NCBI GenBank assembly: GCA_001557505.1
Contig: LSAX01000011.1
Span: forward strand, 310,001 to 374,000
Reading direction: 5' to 3'
DNA from: Reticulascus tulasneorum
Taxonomy: Eukaryota > Ascomycota > Sordariomycetes > Glomerellales > Reticulascaceae
Length of the DNA stretch: 64,000 nt
Both the position numbers and the translations under genes were made by a program. This document shows, one piece after another, positions 46,423-59,313 of the stretch. How positions within the stretch are numbered: position 1 is the stretch's first letter; each line of letters opens with the position of its first letter. A model generated the notes under the pieces. It did no database searches. It saw nothing but the letters and a program-made list of their open reading frames with translations, and was not told where the DNA came from.

Positions 46423-46690
46423 TACTTTTCGTCCAGTAGGAGTAATGAGGTAATACCTCTCGTGACTGAGTAATAAATCAGCATCAGGTAATTGAAGGAG
46501 TACCCAAGCACGCAAGAATAAGCTGAGTAGTGAGTGCTTCTCTATTTTAGCGGATGTACGATATATTGTAGAACGAGAACATGACTCCATATCCTAGGCA
46601 GAGGCCACTTGGGTATGATGGCCATACATGGCAAATCTCTTGTATTCTATAGAATCGCCCACATTAACCAGTGCAATGCAAGGCGGCCCT

Positions 46691-46710
46691 CGCCTCGCCT
46701 CGCCTCGCCT
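46691..46710. repeat. (CGCCT)n pentanucleotide repeat
   Basis: Four perfect CGCCT units, with degenerate neighbours on both sides, in the 3' flank of UBC12. Confidence 0.85.
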
Positions 46711-46954
46711 CCCCTCCTGTCAAGAACCTGCAACTACATGTCCGGGTCTCAAGCCTCCGACCATGAAGTCTTTATGTATGCCAAATGGCCGTGTGCAACT
46801 CATGGACTCGTAAACGCCAAACTTATGCTCCTTGCTGTTATGCCCATCGTCCCTCCCAGCGCGAGGCTGGAGAAACTCGCCTGCCAGATCGTCTCTGCCA
46901 ACTGGGACAAACGTCATGGCCCATTATCGAGCAACACGATGTATTGATCCAGGC

Positions 46955-47739
46955 TCATTTCAGGACGCGGTCGTAACTCGTCCCCTTGACAGTGCCGCCG
47001 CCCATCGCCGTCCTCACATTTCTCTTAAATCCTTCTCGATTCAGGCGCAGATCATCAGCCGCCTCCTTGTTCAGCGGGTCTGAGGCGTTTGGCTCGAGGA
47101 AAAGAAACTGTGCACACACAGCGTTAGCAATGGTCCTTATACAACGCCATTATCATAGCACAGTTCCAAGCCCCAGTTCGGTCGTAATCTCCTTCTCTCG
47201 AGGGGTGGACCTACTTGTAACCCAACAATGACCGCATTCAAATTCAACACCGGCTTCCAGTCCTCCCTCAGAATGTTAAGGCACACCTTGCCCTCCAGGT
47301 CGATGTTCGGGTGGTAGATCTTCTCTTTGCACCGCACCTTCGGTGGCTCGTGCGGGAAGTTCTGGTTGATTGCGAAGCTGAACGTGAAGCGTCCTGTGCG
47401 GTACATGCCCTCATCCGGCTCAATCGTCAGTGTGAAGTTGAGGATATCGTCGGGGTCTGGGAAATCGGTCTTCATAGTCGATCCGAGAGACAATTCCGAT
47501 AAATCTACATAACCATGCTGATTAGCTCGTGCTGGCGTCCAGAGAGGCCGATCAAGCCGGGCGAAATGTGCATACCTTTCTGTACTCGTAATTGCGCCGC
47601 CGTCACCTTCTTCTTCTTCCCACCCGCGGCGCCCTCCGCATTCTCAGCCTTCTGCTGCTCCTTTTTCTGCGAGGATGTCAGTGCCACGGCCGGAATACGC
47701 CTCACTGGAGGGACATACCATAGACCATATCTTCAACAT
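46955..47739 (-). CDS. UBC12: NEDD8-conjugating enzyme E2 Ubc12
   Basis: The E2 that transfers NEDD8/Rub1 to cullins, activating SCF-type ligases. Exons 47719-47739 (21 nt), 47576-47666, 47215-47504 and 46955-47107 give 184 residues, as expected. Introns are 52, 71 and 107 nt. The N-terminus MLKIWSM is the extension that docks the NEDD8 E1 and is followed by a Lys/Ala-rich linker, the helix [17 protein letters not shown], and the UBC fold with [14 protein letters not shown] and the active-site Cys at about 112 in [12 protein letters not shown]. The C-terminus [20 protein letters not shown] is diagnostic for Ubc12. The very short first exon was placed by the family N-terminus and a GTATGT donor. 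Functionally it links to the F-box protein gene in the window, since both serve cullin ligases. Confidence 0.97.
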
Positions 47740-48478
47740 CTTGACGTAATTCCGCAGGCTCCCTCCGTGCGGGTCGGCTGGATTCTCTGGGGTTCTGTGA
47801 AGTTCAAAATGGTCGAAGGGTTTTATGATTTTCGCAAACACCGTGGTATATGAATACTCTTGGAAAAATGAAGTCACGTTGGTCTCGGAGATTTGTAATT
47901 CTTGGGCATTCGGGCCTGCCGCCTGATTATTGCCACAGCCTAACTGGGGATTGAAGATCGGAACCAACCAGTCATCGGTGGATGTCGTGATAAGATACGG
48001 AGCCTGGTTTAGCCGAAGATCTTCCAGTTGCATTTTACACCACCCACCACCAAGGAGCCGGAAAGAGGGAGATTCACTGTGAAGACGGGCATTGAAGACG
48101 GGCATTTGGCTTTATGAGCACACCATGGCATACATCCTACCAGAAGTATGCAACATGGAAACACGACATAAACACTGCTGTCAGCAAAGGAAAACAGCTT
48201 AAACGAGTGGGACATTGTATAACGTCCTAAGAAATGCATTTGATGAAGGCTACTTTTACAGACCAATCCCGCTCAAGCGTTCGTCAAGAATCTGTCGAGT
48301 TCTGGCCCCCTTATTACAAAAAAAAGAAAAGTCCAAATAATGCAAAACGCCGGGGCGAATTCTTCGTATGAGCCAACCTGTTTACTACATGGCCTTTCGC
48401 CATTGATTGGTATTCCCTGCGCAGACAACATACCGTCCAAAGTAGCCAGTTGCCAACTCCCTTGCTCTAGATGATGCT
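47740..48478. other. Intergenic region between UBC12 and the chitin synthase gene
   Basis: 739 bp holding the UBC12 promoter and the chitin synthase 3' flank. No gene is supported; the minus-strand open frames here (to about 150 codons) are featureless. Confidence 0.6.
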
Positions 48479-51354
48479 TTACCGCCGAGCGAAGCAGCAC
48501 ATGATGCCCGTCTTGCCCAAGAACCAGAGGAAGCCGAAGAAGCGGACGAGAGACAGAATAGCTGTTGCGTACAGCAGGAAGCTGAAGAAACCAGCTGTTC
48601 GCGCTGATGAGTTTTGCTATGCCACGAGTTAGTGATTGCTGCGAGACAACGGACTTGGAAGTGACTACTTACGCCAGTGCCAAAACTGAAACTCTCGCTG
48701 GTGATCACTACGATCAAGAAGGCGTTGGAGAAGAGCCAAGAAATAACCAGACCAGTTCTGAAAGACTTGTAAGAATCTTCGATGTCTTTCGTCTCAGGAG
48801 TCTCGTCCGCCTTGAACGGCTCGAGAGCGCGCTTGACAGTTTGTTCGAACTGGCTATCAATGTCCTCTTGTGGCTTGTCAATTTCTTCCACCATGACCTC
48901 ATCCTTTTCGCCTTTACTGATGTGTGCAGAAGGAAGCGCTTCGGCTTTATCTGAACCCTTGGTACCCCAAGAAACATCGTGCCAGTTGTTGAAGGCGTAG
49001 ACCATGAGAATGTTGATATATGTGGACATGAGCAGAAGATAGAAGGGGAAAGAGTGGAACATGTGCCACGGGTCCAGGTACAAGAAGGAGGCGATGAAGT
49101 AGAGACCATAGATAGTGACCAAGGCGACTAGAATGACACCAGCTGCATTCGATCCGCCGAAGAAACTGCGAACAAAGTCTTCGCCGGAGTCGAGATTGAT
49201 CTGCTGTTCGATCGGCGTGTTGAAAGCCTGCACGACGAGATATCCAGAAAGAACCAACACATATGCCTGAATGAAGGAGAACATGATGAAAGAGGCAATA
49301 TATGTGAACTTGGAGCCTTTCGGTCTGTTACCCAAAGCGAGGATGAACTGCAGAACGACGAATGCGACATAGAGGTATTGCAGGATAGCATTGACAATCG
49401 GGGTCGCAACGTCGCCGAATGGCCAACCGTGATGCTCTGCGGATGAGCTCGATGGGCCGACTGGAGTACCAACAAGGTCCATGATAATCGTTGTCGTGAG
49501 GTAGTAAGATGCCAGGGAGAACCAGGTGAAGATAACGTTGAGGATGTTGTAGATGAGCTGAACGTGGAAGAAGAACATGCGGATGATATTGTGGCCACTC
49601 TTGTACATTCGCCCGAAATGCATCAGGGAATAGAGCGAGGCGGCAAAAGAACCGTTGAGCCATCGTCGACGTTGGCTGATGAATTCTGCGGCTCCTTCGG
49701 GAACATCAGTCTCACCCTTGGCTGCCTTGATGTAAGTCAGATGCCACTTCTGACCGGCTTTGGCGACGAGTTCGAAGCAGAGAATTCGATCCTCGGCCAA
49801 GAACATGTTTTTCTTGAAAATGTTCATTCCGTCGATACCTTTCTTTCCAAGAATCTTGGATAGAGTCTGATCACCGTGGAAGTACTGTTCCAGAGGTCGG
49901 CCCATGATGGCTCGGAATCGGTATGCGGAGAAAGCACCGGGCAACACACTAACGTATCCGAAGGAGCTCTCCAACGGCTTGTCCAAGATGTTGGAAATTT
50001 TGTACTCGAAGTTTTGCACGGCTACCAAAGGGTTGAGCAGCTTCTTGCCGCCCTTGCCCAACATGGCGTGAATCTCACCGCAAGCGCCTCCCAAGTCCTT
50101 GTCATTGTAGAATCCCTCCCACAAAGCTAGGAGAGACCGCGGGCTCGGCTTGGTACCAGCGTCCAGCAAGATGCAAATCTCGGGGTTCAGAAGTCGGCCA
50201 AAGGCATTGAACAGCCATCTATGTGAGTTGATCTTCTTACTATTCTTTTGCTTGAGACAGAAGATGAACTGCACAGGCGGGAGAGTGGAAGCGCTGTCGT
50301 CCACCGGCCGAATAAGCTGCTGGTTTGGCGTTACCGACAGCTGTGTGGTGTATTCGAAAATATGAGCGACTGTTTCCTTGCCATCAACGTCCTTCTTGAC
50401 CACACCGTCTTGGTAGACACCAATGGTGGCCAAAACATCCAGAACGCTCTTGTCAACCTTGTCGATACCGTCGAACACCAAGGTGACCACGATCTTCTGC
50501 CAGGCGGGGCCACCCTTGTTCCAGAAGGTCGACTTCTTCAGGTTCACAATATCTCGAATGTTTTGCATGACACCATGCAGCGTCCTCGACAAGAGCTGCT
50601 TGTCTTCGTTATAGTAGGTAATGGCAATGAGCAACTCCGTGTGTCGGTTGTACATTCGCGGGCGAAGATCGTAGCCATTCTTCAAGGTGAAGTCATTCGG
50701 ATCACAGGTCGCGGCCGTGTAGCGCATTTTCATAAACTCCTCGCCACCGCCTTCAACATCGCGGTACTTGGGTTGCACTGCGTTTCTGATGGCGCTGGGT
50801 ACGGGATAGTCAATGCTGAGGACGGAGCCGTGATTCAGCTTGACTTTTCTGGTAGCATATCGCTTCAGGCCACCTTGAGTTTGCGCGCTAGGCTGCTGTC
50901 TGCGAAGCCAGCTCTCGTCCGCATCATCAACTGCGGAAACGGGTTGCCCGTATCCATAACCACCATTATCGGAATCAAGCGGCGGCTGCTGCGGGAAGTT
51001 TTGTGGACCGCCATAGCCTTCGTTAAACCCAGGAGCATAAGCAGGAGCTGGTGCTCGCCCTCCCGCACCAGGAGCATAGGATTCTGTGAGGCTGTATGCC
51101 GAAACGGGGCGATTCTGAGCGTCGATGCCAAGATGGTCGTAGTTGGCTGGGCCGTGAGGGTCTCTCAGGAGAGACTGGCCAGCTTCGTCATGGTGCTCGT
51201 CCTGCGGAGGTACATACTGTAGAAAATTTTCAAATCAGTTTCTATCTCTAGACGGCAGATTGGTGCATATTCGACTTACCCTACCGGCGCCGCCAGCAGG
51301 AAGGTCCTGCAGATTGTGACCCTCGTACTCGTTACCCCCACCACGGTATGCCAT
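48479..51354 (-). CDS. chsB: Class III chitin synthase
   Basis: Plasma-membrane glycosyltransferase that polymerises UDP-GlcNAc into chitin at hyphal tips and septa; class III is restricted to filamentous fungi. Exons 51280-51354 (75 nt), 48673-51216 and 48479-48616 encode 918 residues, the usual length. An N-terminal Gly/Pro/Gln-rich region of about 150 residues precedes the catalytic part: [44 protein letters not shown] and QRRRWLNGS at about 540. At least six hydrophobic segments follow. The final intron (48617-48672, 56 nt) must be spliced to yield the last transmembrane pair and the ending [12 protein letters not shown]. The symbol follows Aspergillus chsB; the Neurospora class III gene is named chs-1. 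A CT-rich leader (coding strand) lies upstream. Confidence 0.96.
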
Positions 51355-54300
51355 GATCGTTCAGGTGGCTCGCAGAGACCTAAAACTGATGCTGAATATC
51401 GAAACTGGGTAGAGCTGATGGTTCTGTAGATGATGTTTGCTGGTGCCTTCGGAAATACAAAGAAGACTGGTCGTTTGAAGACCCTGAGCGGGTAAAGGGG
51501 TTGTGTTGCAGATCACTGTCGTCAGGGACAAAGAGCGAGCGGACGGCGAGTTTGCAAACGGCAACAAGCTGTGTTTTGTTCAGGGGCTCGGCTTGGAGTA
51601 GGTAGCGACAACCCCGAGCGAGTGGTGAGTTGAAGAAAGGAAAGAAAAGGAAAAAGGGAAGCAGATATGATGGATCACTAGGTCGGGAAAAGAAGAGGTT
51701 CATGGGAATTCAGGGAGTCTTGTGGGATTAAAAACGAACGAAGTTCTTGTTTCACGGTTTGCTGGCGCCCTCTTTGGGCGACGGGAAGGATGCGTACCAC
51801 CAGTGGAAGGTACTGTGCGCCGTAGAAGGATAGGAGAAGCTACAAGGACCATGTACACTACCGGATCGCGTGGCTTAGCCCAGCAACCCTTCTCGCCAAT
51901 GGGAGACTCCTTTGGCACACCCCAAAGTCGGCAAACGACGCACTACGTCACGCCGCCCAGCTCCACCCCCGGTCAGCATTGATGCCCTTGCATTCGTTTT
52001 TCATCCTGATTTTTTGCCCCATATTCCCTTTTTGGCCGGATCGCCTCAGCATCTCGTGTCCAGCATCGTAATATGGTGGCATTCAACAAGGAGGTGGTTG
52101 TCGCACCCAATTTGCCATACGTTTGTGTGTTGGGTTTTCTTTCCCACGGAGATGCAGCAAGTGGTGTTGGTATCATGGGATGCCATCTGCACAGGCTGTG
52201 TGGCATTAGCTAACCCAACTACTTCTTTCGCCTTTCCCTATCTCTCCCGGTATGTTTCCGTTCTTTTCATCAGTCAGCGCCACACTCACGAGTACGTATA
52301 TGTACGTGCCACTGCTGTGGTGCATCCCCGACCAAGCTGCTTGATAGGTCTAGTGCCTTACAGGAGTTCCCTCCGCCTTTGGCTTCTACTGCGGGGGGAG
52401 AGGGCTACTGGAGCCAGGGAGCGATAGGGCAGGACTTGCGAATGTTAAGCCACCTATTTGCGGTCGGCAGACAGCTAAGCAGACATGAGGTATGTCCCTA
52501 AATGCAGGCTTTCCATGAGATGCAGCCCACTTATTAAACGGAGACGCTGAAACGCCTCTCTTCGCCCTAAGAGTGCCTTGGCTTCAGAGCTGAGGCACGG
52601 CTTCAAGTCAGTCCACTTGATAATTTTCCTTCACCTGGTCATCCTGTCCTCGCCTGGTTGATGCGTTGCCTCCTCCGTAATCATCAGGAGTTCTGATGCA
52701 GCTTTCCCGCCTTCATACATGTCCAACAGTCAAAGACAAATCTCATTCCAAAAACTCAGTTTGATTTCCAAGTGGCAAAAGGAGAAGTACGTAGGTTTTC
52801 CCACACGAGATTTGGCAGAATCTTCGGAAAGATTTACGGGGTACGGAGAGTCGGAGACTATGCGTTCGTAACGGATTCCCAAAAATAGTAAGATTGGACC
52901 CGGACTGATCGCTGGCCCTGAGGCGGTGCATTCGCGCTAACACGATTTTCGCAAGCATCGCGGCAACTAACCACCTCCAGTAACTCCGATCAGGTGCCAC
53001 GCTCCATTGTATGGATTTTCGGCACGCTTACGGTCTTTGCCGACTTCGATGCCCGAAACAGTGCTGTCGTGCTTCCAGCCTCAGTCTAACCTTCGCCTCA
53101 ATAGAGATAGATGTATTGTTCAGGCTTCATACCGACCGCTCTTTGTTCGAAGTTGCTTCCGGAGCGATATTGGAGCTGAAGGCCTTTAAGCGCCGCCCAA
53201 GGCTATTTTGTGTCGGACACTTTTCCGGCCGCCAAATGTTGGCGAGGCGATGCTTGGGATTCCTACGTATTGTCCACAATTAGATACGCATCAGGCAAAC
53301 ACAAATACCAAACGCACCAGCTGTGCCTCGCTTTAGGAATCCGAGTCCACGAAGAAATGATCTACGTCTCCCGTGCTAGTTGGGGGACGGCGCCGACCCT
53401 GGAAGCAAGCCATCGGGAGCGGGAGAAATGTCCCTGGACCGTTCATTGCCGAAAGCACATTGAGGCGGCCGACCTTGACTTCGCCGCCTCGCCGCACGCC
53501 ACACCACTGTCGTCTTCGTGATTATTGATGCTTGTTAGCACACATTTACTCGAATCTAATAACTAGTAGAGCCTCTCGACTGCCTCTAGCCATGAGGCAC
53601 TGGCAGATTTGCTTCAGATGTTGTTAATACCTATGTTACCTCCTTCGCGACATCTACTTCCTACACCTGCTCACATGCTCTGCCCCGATATTGGGAACTG
53701 CCTCGACTCTCTCTTTGTGATACTTGTCTAAATCACTAGTTGACAAGCGCTTGATTAGAATATAGAATTAAACTTGAGAACTCGCCTCTGCCTTCAGATG
53801 CATGATACAGTCAATGAACACGACTTCGGAGCCCAGCAGATCTGTCGCTTCACAAGCATTAGTCCTGATATTCATAACAAGTATTTTGATCGCATGTCCA
53901 ATTGATTAGCTGTTTAAGGCCAAGGGCACTTCCAAGCTAATACACTGGAATTGATATGGCATTGAGACGAACGCTCAACAATCCGCGCCTTGTGGTTACA
54001 TCATCCAGTCCGATCTCTATTCTCATTGTTGAAGGGCATTCTGGACTTCTCGTCCATGGCAAACCATAACCATCAAGAGAACTACCTTTAGCCTAAGGAG
54101 TCAATCACTCTGGCATCTTGACAGTGTTCATCCCCGGAGAAGATCACGACCGATTTGGGATGGGATCTGAGATGTCCCTTTCCCAATGCAAGTCATATCA
54201 TGTTAAAGACGTGAGCTAAGATCAAGGATGTTTTTGCACCTACGTGCCGCAAGCCGTCTCTCGGGTCGTGCTTGCCGTTGTCCTAACCCAGGCTTGCAAC

Positions 54301-56200
54301 ATAGTCCCGAAAAAAAAAAGACCGAAACAAATCATTTCTTCCTTGGATGAAGCGGCCGGCTCTTGTACGTAAATCTGCTTGTGTAAACACTGCGAGCATG
54401 GCGGGGGAATCTTCAATCAAGAATGATCACGCCGTAGTCAGAAACTTCAGGCAACCGGCAGCACTCTGGGATTAGTGGAGGTACTTTGTGCTAATGTCAT
54501 ATTTAGACAGAAGACTTGTCTAAAAAGCGGGCATGGCAATGGCGCGACCTGCCATATGCTTCCGGTGAGGGAAACATTGAAAGTTTGGACTTCAGGTGGT
54601 TCCCTGCCGAGATGGAAGCTGCCGAGACCAGAATCTTCAGGTCTACGGTGGCTCGGAACCCAAACTATTCCCCTGGAACGTGCGGATGGGTTAAAGGCAG
54701 AGATGTTGACTCCCATCGGAGGATTATGACGAATGGCTTGTTTATACGCGATTCCTCCTGCCGACAACAAAGATGAAACGGGTATCCCCTTTCTCTCGCA
54801 TGCCGCATCCGGGCAGATGTCGATGCACGCACTTCAGAGAGGGGCAGAGACCAGACGAAGAAGAATCATCGAGTCTTTGGCACTTTGACATGCATCCCAA
54901 TTCGCAAAAGCCCCGCTACGGGGCGGCGGCAGTCGAGCGGTTTGTCGGGTCGATGATTCGCCACGGGCTAAATTAACGACTTGGGTGGGGCGAAGGGTGC
55001 AATCAAGATGGCAATGCAATCAGGAGCCGTTATGGGATATATTGCTATTGCATCACTTTTGGATGATGGGACGAGCTCTGTCCCATGGTGTGGTGATGCA
55101 AGCCACCAGCCAGGCTCACTCTGCGTAGTCTGCAGTCTTTGTTGAAACGTGTTTCCCAGGCGGGCAGCAAGCAGGTTTACATGCTCCTAGCAAATTGATG
55201 CCAAGTTTGGTGAGCCGCTGGGCGGACTGTGGAGAAGATATGATCGCCCAGGTCCTAGTGCAGAGAGGGCGAAAAGACGGCCGGGCCCAGAATCCGTCTC
55301 AGCTACAGGAGGAACGAAATCATGGTGCGGCACACGAGTCGGTTTGAGCATGGGGCAATGCCCGGGTGCTGCTTGGTTTTACGATTCGTGGCCAGCGCCG
55401 TGACCCAGACTCTTCGCTCTGTCACTTCCCATTCCTGAGAGAGCGAGGAGTGCGTGTACGACGTAGTCGCACCTCGTACGGCCAATAGTGCATTCTAGTA
55501 CGACTGCTGCCCGCGTGCCAGTGCGTGCAGTTTGTGGTGGATGAAATAGTCGCGCAGGCTCCGCTCAGGAAACATCTGTGCATATGTACATATGTCCAGC
55601 TGTCAATCAGGCTTATCAGATTCGCTGCAACCTAAGATCTGCTTTGGGAACATTGCAGACAATAAAAGGTGTAATTGATGAATATGGGATCGAGGTGGTG
55701 CAATGGAAGACGCGGCAGGGGGGTGGTGGGTGTGGTGGATTGTGCGAGGCGTATACGTGATGGGGTGGTCTGGTCCGGATTCTCTTTTATTACGAAGTAT
55801 GAGCCTCGATGATTGGCACCGGGGTGGTTTGCAAGTGGGATCTTTTCCACTTTTCCAGGGGACGCTGGCCGCTGTTGAGCACGATGGATGCCTGTAATCA
55901 GCCAGACTTACCCCCCAGCATGCGCCACTGAACCCCATTCTGAACCACTGGTGAACCACCATGGTGCAGCGCTGGGGGGGAGAAAGGCCAGGTCCCCAAT
56001 GCCTAGACTAGGCCATCCCCCATTCCACAGCGCGACATGCTGCTGGGCATACTTCGTCTCTTGGTATGTCCCAATGGGCACTCATATGGGCAAGGTACCT
56101 ATGAGCGACGTATCTTCCCAATATTAAGGGCAGGTCGCAGTGGTAAAAATGGCCCTCTGCAGGGCTAAGGTGGTAGTCAGGGATCGAATCGATGGAGGGC
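51355..56200. other. Intergenic region upstream of the chitin synthase gene
   Basis: About 4.8 kb. The left 400 bp is G/A-rich on the plus strand, hence CT-rich for the chitin synthase leader. The rest shows no open frame with a domain, credible introns or repeats of known elements; candidates such as 51912-52427, 53011-53283 and 54516-54776 look random. 53.5-54.4 kb is more A/T-rich. TACGAAGTA, the recurring 9-bp motif, is at 55791-55799. Confidence 0.5.
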
Positions 56201-57057
56201 CCCACTAATCCGAACTGTGCCTCCTTCTACCGCCAATCACGCGGCCGGACGGCCATCCCTAAATGTTTCGCTAAGGCGCATCCCCTGGCCGGCCCAATCT
56301 CTTGTGTGCCCCCAGTTCGACTTTTCCCCAGTCAAGGTTCTCCTCTCCTCTTCTTTCAGCAGGTCATTCCCGCTTATTATTCGCTGCTGACACTGTCAGA
56401 CCAACAAACCACTCTGCTGCGTACCTTACTCTTCCACGGCCTACCGTACCTACCTTACCAGGGGGCCTGGCCGCCGCAGAGAGACGCTGCCCATTTTCTC
56501 CTCGTCGTCCCCCATCATCTTCGTTTCTTTACCTTCTCCACCACCACCCAACCAAAGTGTTCAGGTCCATCGTCAAGCTACACACCTTCGACCATCGAAA
56601 TAAAGGACGATCTCTAGCCACGACCGCCCTTTACTCTTCGGTTCGCCCGGTCGCCAAGGTCGACAAGTCCATTGCCGTTGATGTCTTTCTCTTCCGCCGC
56701 CTAGTCGCCATCTTTTCCTCTCCGAGCTAGTCTCTCAGTCCACTCGTTTCCTCGCCGTCTCAACAACGCCCTCAAGTCCCGACTCGCTCCCCTTTCGATT
56801 CACTTTCTCAATCCCTCTCGACGTATATCGATTACACGACCGTCTGGTTGCGCGAGCTATTGTATTCATTTTTACCGAATACCGTTCGCCATTTCCTCCA
56901 ACTTCTGCCCTGTCCCGGTCGAGCCTTGCACGACCCTCGATTCAGTGTCGGATCATCGAAACGATCTGCACCCCGCGACATTCGCCTTCGACGTCGATCT
57001 GCCATCATTTGAATCCTGCCCACCGGGCTTCAACCAACTTTCCAAACACACTTCGCC
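56201..57057 (+). promoter_or_regulatory. OPY2: CT-rich promoter/leader of the Opy2 gene
   Basis: About 850 bp of strongly pyrimidine-rich plus strand (many TCTCC, CTTTC, TCGACC stretches) directly in front of the Opy2 start. This composition marks transcribed leaders and proximal promoters in ascomycetes. Open frames through it (for example 56192-56617, 56302-56730) are probably leader or uORF sequence and not separate genes. No TATA element is obvious. Confidence 0.5.
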
Positions 57058-58466
57058 ATGGCGGAATCAAGTGAACAACAGTTTCGTTCGCTCGAGGCGG
57101 TGCACGCAGGTCAGTTCAAACCCCTCGCTCCTGAAAGACGGTCGTCTGCTCTTTCATCATGAATCTTGTTGTTAACCCTCTCCTAGCACTTCGCTTGATG
57201 CCACGACAAAATGGATGCGTCAAGTGCGACGACAAGCAACTGATGTGCCCTCCTAGCTGTTTATCCGATGAAGTCTGCCAGTTTACAGTCCGAAGCTGCA
57301 CCGATTGTCCGAAGGCCATCTGCGTGAAAGACAGCTCTTTATCCAAGTCGACCACGAACCATCAAGGGCCGAGTGCCGCGGCGATAGCCGGTGGAGTCAT
57401 TGGCGGCCTTGTCGTCATTGCGGTCGTCACATATCTTGTATGGAGGTTCTTCATCAAGACAAAGAGACAGCCTCTTTCACAGGAGGCGTACGATGATGAC
57501 TCGGAGCAAAGGATCGATGCAGAGAAGGCATTCGAGACTAGACGCACGACCCAACGAACCTCTACACATACAGTCCACTCAATTGCATCCACAGTCCTCA
57601 CCCGGGCCTCCAACATTATTCAGATCGCTTACATTCCCGGCGTAACTAATCGGGCAACCCCTACTTCGCCCACACTCCTGGTTCCTCCTGTTCCGCCAAT
57701 TCCTATGGCCCTATCCAACTCGAATGCAAACAGCCCTTCGCCGTACGAGGACCAGCATTTCTTTGTGCCCGGCGACTTGCGTGATTCCACCTATTCTGGC
57801 CTCTCCGGTTACTCGGACAGAACCTCCTACGCCAGAACCTCTTACGCCCCCCGATCTAGCATCGCCCCCAGCATCGCATCGACCATCTACGGCAAGAACG
57901 CTGTCGTCTTGGCTCCTGCTCAGACCGGCAGACTGACCAAGGCTGCTGTGGTGAGCGTCAAGTCTGTTGGCGCTGGCAGTGGAACCAGCACCCCCCCTGT
58001 ACCCAGTGTCGACTATGAGAAGTACTCTCGGCCCAAGAGCCGAGACAGCACATTCAGCGTTGGATCTACCTTCTTGAACAACGCAAGCACAGCCACTGCC
58101 ATGCCTCTCCGAGCTCAGGTCGTTCGTGTTGGAAGCGGGCCAAAGAAAGTTGACGTTGGATCCAACAAGTCGGGTGACGAATCTTCCATACCAGGTACCC
58201 CTCCAATTCCTTCTCGAAGCCCTCGAAGCCCTGCCACTGTCCGTGACTCGAACGCTGTGACGGTCATCGAGGAGAGCCCATCAGTAGACCAAGGGCCGTT
58301 TTCCGATCCTCCGAATCGAGCTGCCCACCAAAGCACGACAAGCCTGAGCGCCGTGATTGAGGAAGCCACGAGGCGGGCTGCTGGAGGCCCCGATAGGAGG
58401 TCAAAGCGAAGCTCTGCCGAACGAGAAAGCAGCCCGTTTGGGGATGAGCACGCCACGAAAGACTGA
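57058..58466 (+). CDS. OPY2: Opy2-like membrane anchor of the HOG/Ste50 MAPK pathway
   Basis: In yeast, Opy2 is a single-pass plasma-membrane protein that recruits Ste50 and thus the MAPKKK Ste11 in the Sho1 branch of osmosensing. The extracellular part has the diagnostic eight-cysteine module: C-x2-C-x6-C-x3-C-x5-C-x6-C-x2-C-x4-C (from CVKC to KAIC). It is followed by a membrane span (IAGGVIGGLVVIAVVTYLVW) at about 80-106 and a long Ser/Pro-rich cytoplasmic tail with many proline motifs (TPPIPSRSP, STPPVPS). The preferred model has exons 57058-57109 and 57187-58466 (443 residues): the ATG has a strong context (GCCATGG), the donor is GTCAGT, and a GTTAAC branch precedes the CTAG acceptor. An unspliced start at 57159, inside that intron, would give 435 residues with a different N-terminus. 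Confidence 0.87.
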
Positions 58467-59294
58467 GCATTGATGTTGGCACTTGCCTCCATGTGATCTC
58501 ACCTCTATATATTAGGGACATGGTCCCGAAAAATATTCTTCTCGTACCTACTTTTTTTTACCTGACGACCCGGTATGATGATGCCTACGGGCTCACGCCG
58601 AGGGCCGATTTTGATGGATTGGGACTTTGGTCTGGAAGGCCAAGGCGTCTGGGGATATTTACCCTCAAGGGATATGGGGATGATTGTGTAAGGTGCATGT
58701 TCACCACCGCACCGCCAGCTATGTGTCGATTGAATAGATATGATACGCCACTTGTTGCGTGATTCACCCAATTTCCTGCGTCTCCCACTTGTCCCGTGCC
58801 GTGATCTTTCGGGTCGAGATAGCCCATATATGCCGAAGTCTTTAGATGTCATGCTCCGTCCGAGATGTTAGCACGCCTCCTGAATAGGCGACCGGTGTGA
58901 CGAGCCCGCGCCACATGCACAGACATCGCACGGCTCCGCCATGTGATGAGAACCTGCTTCCGCATTCTCGTCCCGGGATGCGAATCCTTAGGAAGGCCTT
59001 ATCCGTCGATCTGATATCGCATCCGCCCGTAGTGGATTATCTCTCTTCACCATTCCTAGAACTCCCCCGATGCTGACCTGCTGACAGGAGCATGCAAACG
59101 TCGAAAACATGTGCGCAGTGCAATGTGGTCCCGCGTAGGATTCGCCAAAGCGATATATATATGTACATGCCGTACGACTCGGGGGGAGAGCGACAATGCC
59201 GAGTCGGGGATGCACGCCCCGTCCTCCCGGCCCGAATCTTACTCAGCCGCTCCTCTGGCTGTCAGGTTTTGTTTGTGCTACGATGGGCTAGAGC

Positions 59295-59313
59295 CGACGA
59301 CGACGACGACGAC
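59295..59313. repeat. (CGA)n trinucleotide repeat
   Basis: Six tandem CGA units in non-coding DNA downstream of the Opy2 gene. Confidence 0.85.

Larger units (their letters stand above)
46162..46954. other. Intergenic region between ILV5 and UBC12
   Basis: 793 bp comprising the ILV5 promoter and the UBC12 3' flank. It contains the candidate TGACTCG element and a CGCCT pentamer repeat. No gene is supported. Confidence 0.6.

Noticed and set aside
54447..54976. Overlapping frames of 61-107 codons near 54.5-55 kb
   Set aside because: No frame continues across a plausible intron and the translations look random.
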